Assembly (NCBI GenBank): GCA_016209895.1
Contig: JACQVH010000066.1
Location: 1-41,200, forward strand
Reading direction: 5' to 3'
Length of the DNA stretch: 41,200 nucleotides
From: Candidatus Hydrogenedentota bacterium
GTDB lineage: Bacteria; Hydrogenedentota; Hydrogenedentia; Hydrogenedentales; SLHB01
Below, piece after piece: positions 32,452 to 40,162 of this stretch. Position 1 is the stretch's first letter. Each line of letters starts with the position of its first letter. The notes under the pieces are model-generated. The model was not told where the DNA came from. It did not search any database and worked only from the letters and a program-made list of their open reading frames with translations. Position numbers and translations under genes: made by a program.

Positions 32452-33176
32452 AGTACGTTCTCGGTACGGACCATGGGGATGGCGCTATTGATCGGCAAGG
32501 ACAGTAGGAATCCTAGTTCATCGTCGTAATCCAAGTCTCCTCCCTGCCGGACCACCGTGTCCCGCGCGCAGGCCAGGCTCAGGCCTCGATGATTGTTCTT
32601 CTTGGTGGTGAACATCGGCTCAAAGATTCTTTCCCGCTGCTCACGCGGTACGGGCGGACCCGAATTCCAGATCTCAATGAACACGGCGGTCTTTGTGCGA
32701 CGCGTTGTGATCCGCAGAATTCGGCGCGGCTCTTCCTGTAAGGTGTCAATGGCGTCATTGATCAGCGTCATTAACGCGAGGCCGAGACCGAGCGGGTCGG
32801 CCAGGATACCGGGCAGGTCAGGATCGAGAATGGTTTCCACTGCGATCCGGGCGGACCGAAAATCAAATCGGCGTAGGTCCAGCAATTGGCCGATTAACTC
32901 ACTTGGATCGACAAGTCCGGGCCGCGACGCTTCTTTCTGGGCCAAGACCGCCAGACCGTTCACGAGCGCACTGGTTCTTTTGACTGCACCGACGATTTCC
33001 TGGGCCATGCGGGGAATACCGGACCCATTCTTTGCTTCCAAGCCCATCAATTCGGCATAGGCCATAACGGCTCCGAGCAGGTTATTGACATCATGAGTGA
33101 CGCTGTTGACACACCGGCCCACCAGCGCAAAAGAGTGTATTGTCGCCAAATGCTCCTGCACTTCCGGCGTATTCAT
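32430..33176 (-). CDS. Soluble sensor-less histidine kinase
   Basis: A 248-aa cytoplasmic protein made of a dimerisation/phosphoacceptor helix pair and a HATPase_c domain. The H box is VNSVTHDVNNLLGAVMAY (H28), the N box is LINDAID (N140), then WNSGPPVPREQRERIFEPMF (residues 170-189) with N in place of the usual Asp of DNGPG, and a degenerate G2 box RGLSLACA. There is no sensor or membrane segment, so it may respond through protein contacts. The ATG at 33176 is inferred; no Shine-Dalgarno is visible, and the frame extends to 33254, upstream of the predicted transcription start. It converges on the SIMPL gene. Confidence 0.85.
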   Translation of the reverse strand: MNTPEVQEHLATIHSFALVGRCVNSVTHDVNNLLGAVMAYAELMGLEAKNGSGIPRMAQEIVGAVKRTSALVNGLAVLAQKEASRPGLVDPSELIGQLLDLRRFDFRSARIAVETILDPDLPGILADPLGLGLALMTLINDAIDTLQEEPRRILRITTRRTKTAVFIEIWNSGPPVPREQRERIFEPMFTTKKNNHRGLSLACARDTVVRQGGDLDYDDELGFLLSLPINSAIPMVRTENVLQPALKV

Positions 33177-33244
33177 GTCAGTCGTTTTGTTCACAGCCCA
33201 GACCCTGACAGAATTGCAAATATGCGACGATTTACCGCCTTTAC

Positions 33245-33273
33245 ACTCTACCACACGCTTTGAGTCCGGTCAA
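33245..33273 (-). promoter_or_regulatory. Candidate sigma-70 promoter for the histidine kinase
   Basis: On the minus strand: TTGACC (33268-33273), a 17-bp spacer and TAGAGT (33245-33250). Transcription would start near 33238, about 60 nt before the ATG at 33176, which argues against the longer frame. Confidence 0.62.
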
Positions 33274-33322
33274 GCATTTTACGCCGAAATGCCAGTATAA
33301 CCCATCCAATATTTATTGTATT

Positions 33323-34558
33323 TCACATATTGTATACCAGATGTTGGCCAAACTCACTGCACTTTACTTCCGTCGCGCCTTCCATGAGTCGGGCGAAATC
33401 GTAGGTCACCACCTTCGAAGCGAACGTCTTGACGAGCGCGTTGATGATTACGTCGGAGACGTCGGTCCAGCCGAGGTGCTCGAACATCATCACGCCGGAA
33501 AGGATGACGCTGCTCGGATTGACTTTGTCCAGGTTAGCATATTTAGGGGCGGTGCCATGGGTGGCCTCGAAGATGGCGGCGCCGGTCTCATAGTTGATGT
33601 TTGCGCCTGGGGCAATTCCGATACCGCCGACTTGCGCAGCCAATGCGTCGCTGAAGTAGTCGCCATTCAGATTCAAGGTGGCGATCACGTCGAATTCCAA
33701 GGGGCGCGTGAGGATTTGCTGGAGGAAAATATCGGCGATGCAGTCTTTGACGAGGAGCTTGTTGCCGGGCTGTCCCTTGCAGTCGTCCCAACCGACGGCG
33801 ACGTCGGCGAACTCATCGTTGACCAGTTCATAGCCCCATTTCATAAAAGCGCCCTCGGTGAACTTCTGGATATTTCCTTTGTGGACGAGGGTCACGCTCT
33901 TGCGTTTGTGGGTCAGCGCGTGCTTAATGGCGGCACGGATGAGGCGGCGCGACCCAGTACGGCTGATGGGTTTAATGCCGATTCCGGAATCGGGACGGAT
34001 TTTCCATCCGAATTCCTGCTGAAGGAACGCGGACAGTTTCTTGGCGCCCTCGGTCCCTTCCTGCACCTCCAATCCGGCGTACACGTCCTCCGTGTTTTCG
34101 CGAAAGATTACCATGTTCACTTTTCCCGGCTCGCGGACCGGACTGGGGACGCCTTCGAAATGGCGGACGGGACGGACGCATGCGAACAAGTCGAGCTGCT
34201 GGCGCAGGGTTACATTGAGACTGCGAAACCCGCCGCCGATGGGCGTCGTCAGAGGTCCCTTGATTGCCACGCGATACTCGCGGATGGCGTCCAGCGTTTC
34301 GTCCGGCAAGTAGGTACCGTAGAGGGAATTGGCTTTGGCCCCGGCGAACACTTCCATCCAGGCGATCTGCCGTTTCCCGCCGTAGCAGTGTTTTATCGCG
34401 GCATCAAATACCGTTTTGGAGGCGCGCCAGATATCGGGACCGGTGCCGTCGCCTTCGATGAAGGCGATAATGGGACGGTCCGGGGTCTGCAATGTCCCGT
34501 CCGCGCCGACCTGCAGTCTATCACCTGCGGGAACCTGGATGAGCTTGTAATTGGACAT
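33323..34558 (-). CDS. icd: NADP-dependent isocitrate dehydrogenase
   Basis: A 411-aa TCA-cycle enzyme, isocitrate to 2-oxoglutarate plus CO2, homologous to E. coli Icd throughout. Conserved features: [10 protein letters not shown], the phosphorylatable S113 in [23 protein letters not shown] with Y160, [17 protein letters not shown] with the metal Asp residues, and [18 protein letters not shown]. The KY of APKYA and the later VTYDFARLM (Tyr and Arg) mark NADP specificity. AGGAG precedes the ATG. It lies 47 bp downstream of serA in the same direction, so they may be cotranscribed. No AceK kinase gene is in the window. Confidence 0.97.
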   Translation of the reverse strand: MSNYKLIQVPAGDRLQVGADGTLQTPDRPIIAFIEGDGTGPDIWRASKTVFDAAIKHCYGGKRQIAWMEVFAGAKANSLYGTYLPDETLDAIREYRVAIKGPLTTPIGGGFRSLNVTLRQQLDLFACVRPVRHFEGVPSPVREPGKVNMVIFRENTEDVYAGLEVQEGTEGAKKLSAFLQQEFGWKIRPDSGIGIKPISRTGSRRLIRAAIKHALTHKRKSVTLVHKGNIQKFTEGAFMKWGYELVNDEFADVAVGWDDCKGQPGNKLLVKDCIADIFLQQILTRPLEFDVIATLNLNGDYFSDALAAQVGGIGIAPGANINYETGAAIFEATHGTAPKYANLDKVNPSSVILSGVMMFEHLGWTDVSDVIINALVKTFASKVVTYDFARLMEGATEVKCSEFGQHLVYNM

Positions 34559-34605
34559 AGTGTCTCCTAGATTCTTTCAATTCGCTATCTTGCCGGAGAA
34601 CATTC

Positions 34606-36189
34606 TTATTCGAGTGACACGAGTCGCACTTGTTTGACATGAGGGACGCGCCGAATTTTTTCGAGCACTTCTTCCGGGATGGGTTCGTCAATATTGAGAA
34701 TCGTCGAGGCGCGGCCGCCGCGTTCGTCGCGTCCCAGCATGAGGTTGGCGATGTTCACGCCGGTCTCCCCAATGACGGTGCACACGCGACCGAGTACGAG
34801 CGGCTTGTCGTCGTTCATGCAGACCACCATCCAGCCCTCCGGCTTAGCGTCCACCCGGGTGCCGTCAATGCTGCAAATCCGCGCGTCGTCCTTGCCGAAA
34901 AGCGTGCCGGCGACGACGTGGTTTTCCTTATCGGTGGTGACGCTGACGCCGATTTGGAAGGCGTAGTCTGAAGAGCGCGGGCTGCGGGTCTCGCTGAATT
35001 CGATGCCGTGGTCTTTCAGCAACACTGGGGCGCTGACCGAATTTACGCTTTCGACCAACGGAGACAGGAAGCCGGTGAGGACCGCCGCGGTGATGGGATA
35101 GGTGTCGGTGACGCCGAGTTCGCCGGCGTATTCGATTTTGACGGCAGTCGGCCGACCTTGCATGTATTGGGTTTGAAACCGGCCCAGGCGCGCGGCGAGA
35201 TACAGCAGCGGCTGCAGGGTCTTGCGGGTCTCGCTATCGAGGCTGGGCACATTGACGGCGTTGATGATCGCGCCGGTGACGAGATAGTCCACCATCTGCT
35301 TGGCAATATCCACGGCGACGGTGAGTTGGGCCTCGTCGGTAGAGGCGGCCAAATGCGGTGTCATGACGATGTTGTCTAGGCCGAGGAAGGGGTTCTTTTC
35401 GAGCGGTTCCGCGCTGTAGACGTCCAAGGCCGCGCCCGCGATGACGTGGTCCCGGAGGGCCTGGGCGAGGTCATGCTCGTTCACCAGCCCGCCGCGCGCG
35501 CAGTTGATGATGCGGCAGGTGGGCTTCATACGCTTGAAATGCTCGGCACGGATCATGTTGTCGGTCTTTTCGGTCTTGGGCGCGTGAATGGTGATGAAGT
35601 CGGACCGCTCGATGAGTTCGTCCAGGGTGACCAATTCGACGCCGAGGGCTTCGGCTTTCAGTTTGGTCAGTAGCGGGTCGTAGGCGATGATTTTCATTTC
35701 GAATGCTTGGGCGCGTTTGGCGACGGCGCCGCCGATGCGACCCACCCCCACGATGCCCAAGGTCTTGCCGCAAACTTCGGTGCCCATGAATTGTTTGCGG
35801 TCCCAGCGGCCTTCCTGCATGGACTTGTCCGCTTTGGGTATATTACGCAATAGTGCGAACAGCAAGGCGAAGGCGTGTTCGCAGGTCGAGATCGTGTTTC
35901 CGCCCGGGGTGTTCATCACGACGATACCGTGCTTGGTGGCGGCGTCCTTGTCAATGTTGTCGGTGCCCGCTCCGGCCCGGCCGATGACTTTGAGCTTTCC
36001 GGGACTGCGCAGGGCTTCGGGCGTCACTTTGGTCGCGCTGCGGACAACCAGTCCCTCGTAATTGCCGACAATGGACCCGAGTTCGGCCGGTTTCATGCTG
36101 GGTTTGACATCCACCTCAAACCCTGGCGTCTTACGGAAGACTTCGAGTCCTTCTTCACTGATGTTATCTACGGCAAGAATCTTTGGCAT
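34606..36189 (-). CDS. serA: D-3-phosphoglycerate dehydrogenase with ACT domain
   Basis: A 527-aa enzyme of the long SerA class, first step of the phosphorylated serine pathway: 3-phosphoglycerate plus NAD+ to 3-phosphohydroxypyruvate. NAD-binding GVGRIG is at 148-153 with D171 after it; catalytic residues are R232 (CARGGLVNE), E261 (SAEPLEKNPF) and H279 (MTPHLAAST). Residues about 315-450 form the intervening domain of type I enzymes, and the last 75 residues (WMVVCMNDDKPLVLGRVCTV) are the ACT domain for serine feedback. The ATG has GGGGGG upstream. A minus-strand promoter at 36274-36303 and a hairpin with T-run in the leader may regulate it. Confidence 0.97.
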   Translation of the reverse strand: MPKILAVDNISEEGLEVFRKTPGFEVDVKPSMKPAELGSIVGNYEGLVVRSATKVTPEALRSPGKLKVIGRAGAGTDNIDKDAATKHGIVVMNTPGGNTISTCEHAFALLFALLRNIPKADKSMQEGRWDRKQFMGTEVCGKTLGIVGVGRIGGAVAKRAQAFEMKIIAYDPLLTKLKAEALGVELVTLDELIERSDFITIHAPKTEKTDNMIRAEHFKRMKPTCRIINCARGGLVNEHDLAQALRDHVIAGAALDVYSAEPLEKNPFLGLDNIVMTPHLAASTDEAQLTVAVDIAKQMVDYLVTGAIINAVNVPSLDSETRKTLQPLLYLAARLGRFQTQYMQGRPTAVKIEYAGELGVTDTYPITAAVLTGFLSPLVESVNSVSAPVLLKDHGIEFSETRSPRSSDYAFQIGVSVTTDKENHVVAGTLFGKDDARICSIDGTRVDAKPEGWMVVCMNDDKPLVLGRVCTVIGETGVNIANLMLGRDERGGRASTILNIDEPIPEEVLEKIRRVPHVKQVRLVSLE

Positions 36190-36230
36190 CGTAACATCCC
36201 CCCGCGAACAAAGGCGGCCACAGTACGAAA

Positions 36231-36257
36231 TGAAAGAAAAAGTTCCTCCGCGGAACT
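36231..36257 (-). terminator. Terminator-like hairpin in the serA leader (possible attenuator)
   Basis: On the minus strand: AGTTCC-GCGGA-GGAACT followed by TTTTTCTTTC. It lies just downstream of the predicted serA transcription start (about 36267) and 42 bp before the ATG. The 6-bp stem is short, so termination would be partial or conditional. Confidence 0.5.
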
Positions 36258-36273
36258 GATTCTCGGATAGCTG

Positions 36274-36303
36274 AATTTAGCAAAGCGGTCGAGAGCAAGT
36301 CAA
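36274..36303 (-). promoter_or_regulatory. Candidate sigma-70 promoter for serA (and perhaps icd)
   Basis: On the minus strand: TTGACT (36298-36303), an 18-bp spacer and TAAATT (36274-36279). Transcription would start near 36267, giving a leader of about 80 nt that contains the hairpin at 36231-36257. Confidence 0.6.
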
Positions 36304-36346
36304 ACCCTCCGCGGCGGACAATTTCTCACGTCCCGCCGATGAATAG

Positions 36347-36382
36347 AACGCGGATTTTGCGGAAACAACGGATTGACACGGG
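36347..36382 (+). repeat. 9-bp-period degenerate repeat (CGGAT word)
   Basis: CGGA recurs at 9-bp steps (36351, 36360, 36369), followed by an ACACGGG unit one base out of step. It belongs to the same class as the elements at 2113, 3923 and 4004. Confidence 0.5.
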
Positions 36383-36433
36383 TCATTTGCCGCCGACCGG
36401 CAATCATTCCCGCATCCGACCGATAGGGGCGGT

Positions 36434-36477
36434 CCGGCCTTCGCTGAAGCTTCGGCGGTCAGGCCCCATGTGGCCGG
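36434..36477. repeat. Nested inverted repeats
   Basis: CCGGCC (36434-36439) pairs with GGCCGG (36472-36477). Inside is a near-perfect 16-bp palindrome centred on GAAGCTTC (about 36442-36457). TTTTT follows at 36483-36487, but no plus-strand gene lies upstream to terminate. Confidence 0.5.
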
Positions 36478-36596
36478 CCTTGGTTTTTGTAAAGAGATTC
36501 CTGGTGGTCCGAGGGCTGGCGCGGGGTAAGCTGGTGGCATAAGTCGTTGGTGGACAACTGTTTTGTTTGTCCGAAAGGGGCAGTTTCGTGCGAAAA

Positions 36597-36695
36597 AGTG
36601 TGCATAAAATGTGTATAAAGTGTACGTTTTTTCGTAATTTTTGTGCATTTTTGTGCATAAAGTGTGTATAAAGTGTGCATAAAACGTGCACTTAT
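36597..36695 (+). repeat. 11-bp-period tandem array, TGTGYATAAAG word
   Basis: Nine 11-bp steps, one of them 10 bp. Five are close to TGTGCATAAAR or TGTGTATAAAR, three are degenerate T-rich units in the middle, and the last is CGTGCACTTAT. A period of 11 bp is close to one helical turn, so the units would face the same side of the DNA, as in an operator or iteron array. It lies in the divergent region between serA and the DinB gene. Confidence 0.75.
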
Positions 36696-36869
36696 TTGAG
36701 CGGCACAATCGGTTCGCACTGCGCATAGTGTGAATTCTCCTTGTGCGACGAGTGGGGTCCGGGCGGCTCGGTACCATGTTTCGAAGCACGGTGACCGCGG
36801 GTTGCGGTCCGCGCCCCTTTTCGCCCTGTAAGCTATTACCTTTCAAGTCGTTAACCTTTCCCGTTCTAC

Positions 36870-36904
36870 ATTCCGCATTGCGCATTCGGCATTCCGCATT
36901 CAAA
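36870..36904 (-). repeat. 7-bp-period repeat, ATTCCGC word
   Basis: Five heptads: ATTCCGC, ATTGCGC, ATTCGGC, ATTCCGC, ATTCAAA. The purine-rich strand is the minus strand, the coding strand of serA. Word and period match the short element at 6073. Confidence 0.8.
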
Positions 36905-36940
36905 ACATCCCTCCATATATATAGCTCCGGCCGTTGCACT

Positions 36941-36969
36941 TTTGGTATAAATAATGCGAATAAGGATAA
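36941..36969 (+). promoter_or_regulatory. Candidate sigma-70 promoter for the DinB gene
   Basis: TTGGTA (36941-36946), a 17-bp spacer and GATAAT (36964-36969) in the most AT-rich stretch of the region. It leaves a leader of about 130 nt before the ATG at 37106. Confidence 0.48.
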
Positions 36970-37105
36970 TGATTGCAAGTCCGTGGGCGTGTACAATAGG
37001 ACCTGAGGGCGGCGAATGATGGAGTATGAGGGGTGAGGTATGATAGCGTGGGTGATTTGAAGGCGATGGGTTCTGAACTACTTGTCACGAAAGGAGCAGG
37101 GCAAA

Positions 37106-37615
37106 ATGGGTCGTATGATTGAACCGATGTTGATGGAGTTGGAGCAGGAAGCGGCGGCGACGCGGCGATTGCTCGAACGGGTGCCGAGCGAGAAGCTGGG
37201 TTGGAAGCCACATCCGAAGTCCATGTCGCTGGGGCAATTGGCGCTGCATATCGCCACGATTCCCGACGCGATTGCCAAGTTCGTTCAGAAGGAGCGCTTG
37301 GATTACGGGGAAGTGCACATGGAGCAGCCAGCAGCGGAGAGCGCCAGCCAACTCCTCCCCGCGCTCGAGGACAGCGTCAAATCGGCGAAGGCGATTTTGG
37401 GCGGCCTTGACGACGAGACGGCGATGAGTACCTGGATATTTACGAAAGGGGCTCAGACGCTATTCTCGGCGCCGCGAATTGGCGTGGTGCGTACGATCCT
37501 CCTGAATCATTGGTATCATCACCGCGGGCAACTTACGGTGTATTTGCGGTTGCTGGGTGTGCCGGTGCCTTCGGTGTATGGGCCGAGCGCGGATGAGAAT
37601 CCGTTTGGGATGTAG
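37106..37615 (+). CDS. DinB-family protein
   Basis: A 169-aa four-helix-bundle protein of the DinB/YfiT superfamily. The metal-binding His triad is visible at H48 (LALHIATI), H135 and H139 (LNHWYHHRGQL). Members include thiol-dependent S-transferases and mycothiol- or bacillithiol-linked enzymes; the name comes from damage-inducible DinB of Bacillus, and most are uncharacterised. The ATG at 37106 follows AGGAG by 9 nt; a TTG at 37082 and an ATG at 37115 are alternatives. It stands alone after the repeat-rich region and converges on the DUF6807 gene. Confidence 0.88.
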   Translation: MGRMIEPMLMELEQEAAATRRLLERVPSEKLGWKPHPKSMSLGQLALHIATIPDAIAKFVQKERLDYGEVHMEQPAAESASQLLPALEDSVKSAKAILGGLDDETAMSTWIFTKGAQTLFSAPRIGVVRTILLNHWYHHRGQLTVYLRLLGVPVPSVYGPSADENPFGM

Positions 37616-37650
37616 GTTGGTTACGTAGAAAATCAGTGATCCTGGAAAAG

Positions 37651-37685
37651 GCAGTAGGAGTCAGAAGACAGGAGACAGGAGACGT
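37651..37685 (+). repeat. 7-bp-period repeat, GAGACAG word
   Basis: Five heptads including GAGTCAG, AAGACAG, GAGACAG and GAGACGT, 36 bp after the DinB stop. The purine-rich strand is the plus strand, the coding strand of the DinB gene. It abuts the direct repeat at 37688. Confidence 0.75.
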
Positions 37686-37687
37686 AC

Positions 37688-37729
37688 AGTCAGGACATGG
37701 GTAACATTTTAAGGTCAGGACATAGGTAA
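37688..37729 (+). repeat. 25-bp-period direct repeat GTCAGGACATRGGTAA
   Basis: Two copies of a 16-bp word, starting at 37689 and 37714, with one difference, separated by an A/T-rich spacer. From memory, paired words of this kind occur at ends of IS481-like insertion sequences. No transposase is present, so this could be an IS end left behind or a target hotspot. Confidence 0.6.
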
Positions 37730-37750
37730 GACTGGGTCCACGATCCTTTG

Positions 37751-38758
37751 TCAATTGGCGGTTCCCGGCGCGGCGATCTTGAGATACTGATCGTAGACTG
37801 AGGTCAGATTGGGGGTTTCTTTGGCAGCGTAGATGAAGATGCCAAAGCGGAGACGAAAGCGCTCGCCTTTGGGCACGCGGACGGCGCTTTTCTGGCCTTC
37901 GGTGAAGGCGTTCTGGCCGAAGGGATTGGCGACGAGGAGGCCGTAGTCGCGGGCGTGAAACCAGGACGGGCGGAAATTGTCGGGGTGCGGCATTAGGGTG
38001 ATGCCGACTTGCTGTCCGTCAATGTCTCCGCTGTAGTCGCACCAGAGTGATGGCTTGCCCCAGGCGCCGGCTTCGTCCTTCAAGCCGTCCGCATTGATGA
38101 TGTGGCCTCCTTTCTTCACCGAGATGGGGGTGGCGACGCGCAGGCCGAGACCCATTTCTTCCTGATCGCCGAAGATGAATTCCGCTTCGTCATTGAAGAA
38201 CTCGGAGTCGTGCAGGAGGAAGTATCCTTCGGGTCGGTAGACGATGGTGTAGCGACATTGCTCTCGGCAAATGGTCTTGCCGTCTGACTCGTATACATTG
38301 CTGACGGCAAAGGTTCCGGTATTAATGTCACACTTCGGTTCTTCGATGAACTTCTCGTGGCGTACGTACCCCTTGTTCCGCCAGAAGTCGGCGCCGCTGA
38401 TGTCGCCGAAGGCGAGGAAGATGCCGGGATGGAGATCGGCATGGTCCATGGCGTCGTTGCCTTCGACCGGTGGGTGGTTGCGGGTGACCTGGGTGCCGTT
38501 CCGGGCGTGGACGCTGCAGAAGTAGGGGCGCAGGATTTTCGGGTCGTGGAAGACGTACGTAGCGATAGGGAGTTCGCAGATTTTGATTTCGAGGCGGTCC
38601 GGAAGCTGTTGGAATGAAAAGTGACTTGATTGGGCGCCGGCTGAGGCGAAGGTCAGGAACGCGCCGAGGAAAAGCGCGAAGACTGTCGCGACGACTCTCG
38701 CGCAATAGAGATTGCCAGGTCGCTCCCTTCGGTCGCTCCTCGCAATGACGGATATCAT
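37751..38758 (-). CDS. DUF6807 (PmoA-like) secreted protein
   Basis: A 335-aa protein. A hydrophobic stretch at about residues 23-43 (ending ASAGAQ) is a signal peptide, so the product is exported. The mature part has the DUF6807/PmoA-family pattern: ILRPYFCSVHARNGTQVTR (75-93), then an acidic/His segment (DHADLHPGIFLAFGDISGADFW), FNDEAEFIFGDQEEMGLGLRVATP and a C-terminal FRLRFGIFIYA. The family is common beside Gfo/Idh/MocA genes in planctomycete-like genomes; its function is not established. Residues 2-17 are encoded by a dispersed repeat, and no other ATG, GTG or TTG start exists before the signal peptide. Confidence 0.82.
   Translation of the reverse strand: MISVIARSDRRERPGNLYCARVVATVFALFLGAFLTFASAGAQSSHFSFQQLPDRLEIKICELPIATYVFHDPKILRPYFCSVHARNGTQVTRNHPPVEGNDAMDHADLHPGIFLAFGDISGADFWRNKGYVRHEKFIEEPKCDINTGTFAVSNVYESDGKTICREQCRYTIVYRPEGYFLLHDSEFFNDEAEFIFGDQEEMGLGLRVATPISVKKGGHIINADGLKDEAGAWGKPSLWCDYSGDIDGQQVGITLMPHPDNFRPSWFHARDYGLLVANPFGQNAFTEGQKSAVRVPKGERFRLRFGIFIYAAKETPNLTSVYDQYLKIAAPGTAN
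38708..38750 (-). repeat. Dispersed GTCATTGCGAGG-type repeat at the 5' end of the DUF6807 gene
   Basis: A 43-bp element reading, on the minus strand, CGTCATTGCGAGGAGCGACC, then AAGGGAGCGACCTGGCAATC. From memory this is a well-known dispersed bacterial repeat whose translations (CEERSDEAI-type peptides) clutter databases. Here it is in frame with, and forms part of, a gene. Confidence 0.8.
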
Positions 38759-38818
38759 AGTTTTGTTCTCGGAATGGGATGGGATTCGTTCAACTGAATA
38801 CAGTGGCGTTCATGATTG

Positions 38819-40105
38819 TCATACCAGCTTTGGTAATTCGTAGCCTTGGCGGTATTCGCGGGCCAGGAGCTTATTGGCGTCGGCGTCGCCGATACATTCG
38901 TGTTTTGCGGCGTCGTATTGAAGCTTGCGGCCTACGCGCGTGCTAATGTTGGCCAGATGGCACAGCGTGGCTGAGGCGAAACCTTCGGTGATGGGAGCAT
39001 TCAGGCCGGCCGGGTTGTTGGCGAGCACGCATTCGATGAAATTCCTCGCGTTCGCATCCCAATCCGAGCCGCCGCCCAGTTGCTTCTTTGGCTCGCCGAT
39101 CAAGGTGACCTCGCAGCCGCGGCGGCCGATCTCGAGGACGCCTTTGTCGCCATAGAACACGTTTCCGTTGTCGTGTCCTTCGAGAGGGTAATCGGTCCAG
39201 AGGCGCATCTCATAGATTAGATAGCAGCCATCGAATTCGAAGGTGGCGATTTGGGTGTCGGGCGTCTCGTGGTCGTCCTCATAGAAGAGTTGACCGCCGG
39301 GAGCGCTCACGGCTTTGGGGAATTGCACGCCGAGTCCCCAGCGCGCGATGTCCATTTGGTGAATGCCGTCATTGCCGGTGTCGCCGGTGCCATAGTCCCA
39401 GAACCAATGCCACTCGTAGTGCCAGCGGTTGCGCGTAAAGGCGTGCACGGGCGCCGGACCGAGCCAGAGATCGTAATTGACCCCCGTCGGAGGGTTTTCC
39501 TCGGGAGCGCGTCCGACCGGCTCGCGCAACTGATGGTTGATGGCCTTGGCCGCGCGCACCTTGCCGAGTTTTCCGTCTCGCATGAACTGGATCGCGTCTT
39601 TGATGCCTTGTCCGCTGCGGCTCTGCGTACCGTGTTGACAGCACTTTTTGTATTTCTCGGCGGCCTCGACCAGCAGTTGTCCCTCGCGGATGTTGTGGCA
39701 GCAGGGCTTCTCGACGTAGACGTGCTTGCCCGCGATCATGGCGGCCAGTGCGATGGGGGCGTGCCAGTGGTCAGGCGTGGCAACGCTTATGGTATCAATG
39801 TCTTTTCGGTCGAGGATGTGTCGAAAATCCTCGTATTCTTTAACGTTCTCTGGATTCTTGAGCGCGCTCAACGTCTTCGCGCGCTGCTCCGGGTCCACGT
39901 CGCAGATGGCCAAGAGCTCGCAGTTGGGTATCTGCTCGAAACCCTTGGCGTGGCGGCGGCCCTGGCTGCCGAGACCGATGACGGCGTGCCGGACTTGCCG
40001 GCTGGGGGCCGCACGCACACTCGAAGTGGCTTGGACCAATGCGGAGGAAGCGAGGACCCCGGCTCCGGCAGTTTTTAGGAAGTTGCGACGTGTTACTGAA
40101 GACAT
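38819..40105 (-). CDS. Gfo/Idh/MocA oxidoreductase with Tat signal
   Basis: A 428-aa dehydrogenase-like protein. The N-terminus has a twin-arginine signal (TRRNFLK, residues 5-11, then a hydrophobic Ala-rich stretch to about 33), so it is exported folded, with cofactor. The Rossmann motif VIGLGSQGRRH is at 42-52, EKP at 132-134 (YVEKPCCH), and the catalytic domain has GNDGIHQMDIARWGL. The subtype with a Tat signal and NYDLWLGPAP motif is abundant in PVC-group bacteria. GAGGG precedes the ATG. It is followed by DUF6807 and preceded by the aldo/keto-reductase-like gene, all on the minus strand. Confidence 0.95.
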   Translation of the reverse strand: MSSVTRRNFLKTAGAGVLASSALVQATSSVRAAPSRQVRHAVIGLGSQGRRHAKGFEQIPNCELLAICDVDPEQRAKTLSALKNPENVKEYEDFRHILDRKDIDTISVATPDHWHAPIALAAMIAGKHVYVEKPCCHNIREGQLLVEAAEKYKKCCQHGTQSRSGQGIKDAIQFMRDGKLGKVRAAKAINHQLREPVGRAPEENPPTGVNYDLWLGPAPVHAFTRNRWHYEWHWFWDYGTGDTGNDGIHQMDIARWGLGVQFPKAVSAPGGQLFYEDDHETPDTQIATFEFDGCYLIYEMRLWTDYPLEGHDNGNVFYGDKGVLEIGRRGCEVTLIGEPKKQLGGGSDWDANARNFIECVLANNPAGLNAPITEGFASATLCHLANISTRVGRKLQYDAAKHECIGDADANKLLAREYRQGYELPKLV

Positions 40106-40127
40106 AATCGAGTTCCCTCTATTTCTT

Positions 40128-40155
40128 GTTTCCGGTTTCCAGTTTCCGGTTTTAC
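40128..40155 (-). repeat. 7-bp-period repeat, GTTTCCG word
   Basis: Three near-exact heptads (GTTTCCG, GTTTCCA, GTTTCCG) and a fourth looser one, in the 57-bp gap between two minus-strand genes. On the coding strand the word reads CGGAAAC, shared with the array at 7569. Confidence 0.8.
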
Positions 40156-40162
40156 CAAGGCT

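Larger units (their letters stand above)
36304..36596. other. Non-coding part of the serA-dinB divergent region
   Basis: Open frames here are low-complexity and arise from the repeats. The stretch contains a 9-bp-period element (36347-36382) and nested palindromes (36434-36477). No protein-like frame, tRNA or known riboswitch core is recognised. Confidence 0.5.

Noticed and set aside
33260..34570. A 436-codon open frame on the plus strand
   Set aside because: It is antisense to icd, whose minus-strand product matches E. coli Icd residue for residue at key sites; the plus-strand frame is a shadow from codon bias.
36597..36695. Replication origin with iterons
   Set aside because: No dnaA, dnaN or rep gene and no clear DnaA-box cluster is nearby; a regulator binding array is at least as likely.
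36277..36996. A 239-codon minus-strand open frame upstream of serA
   Set aside because: Its translation is low-complexity Cys/His/Thr/Tyr sequence produced by the 11-bp array and other repeats; it has no protein-like character or ribosome binding site.
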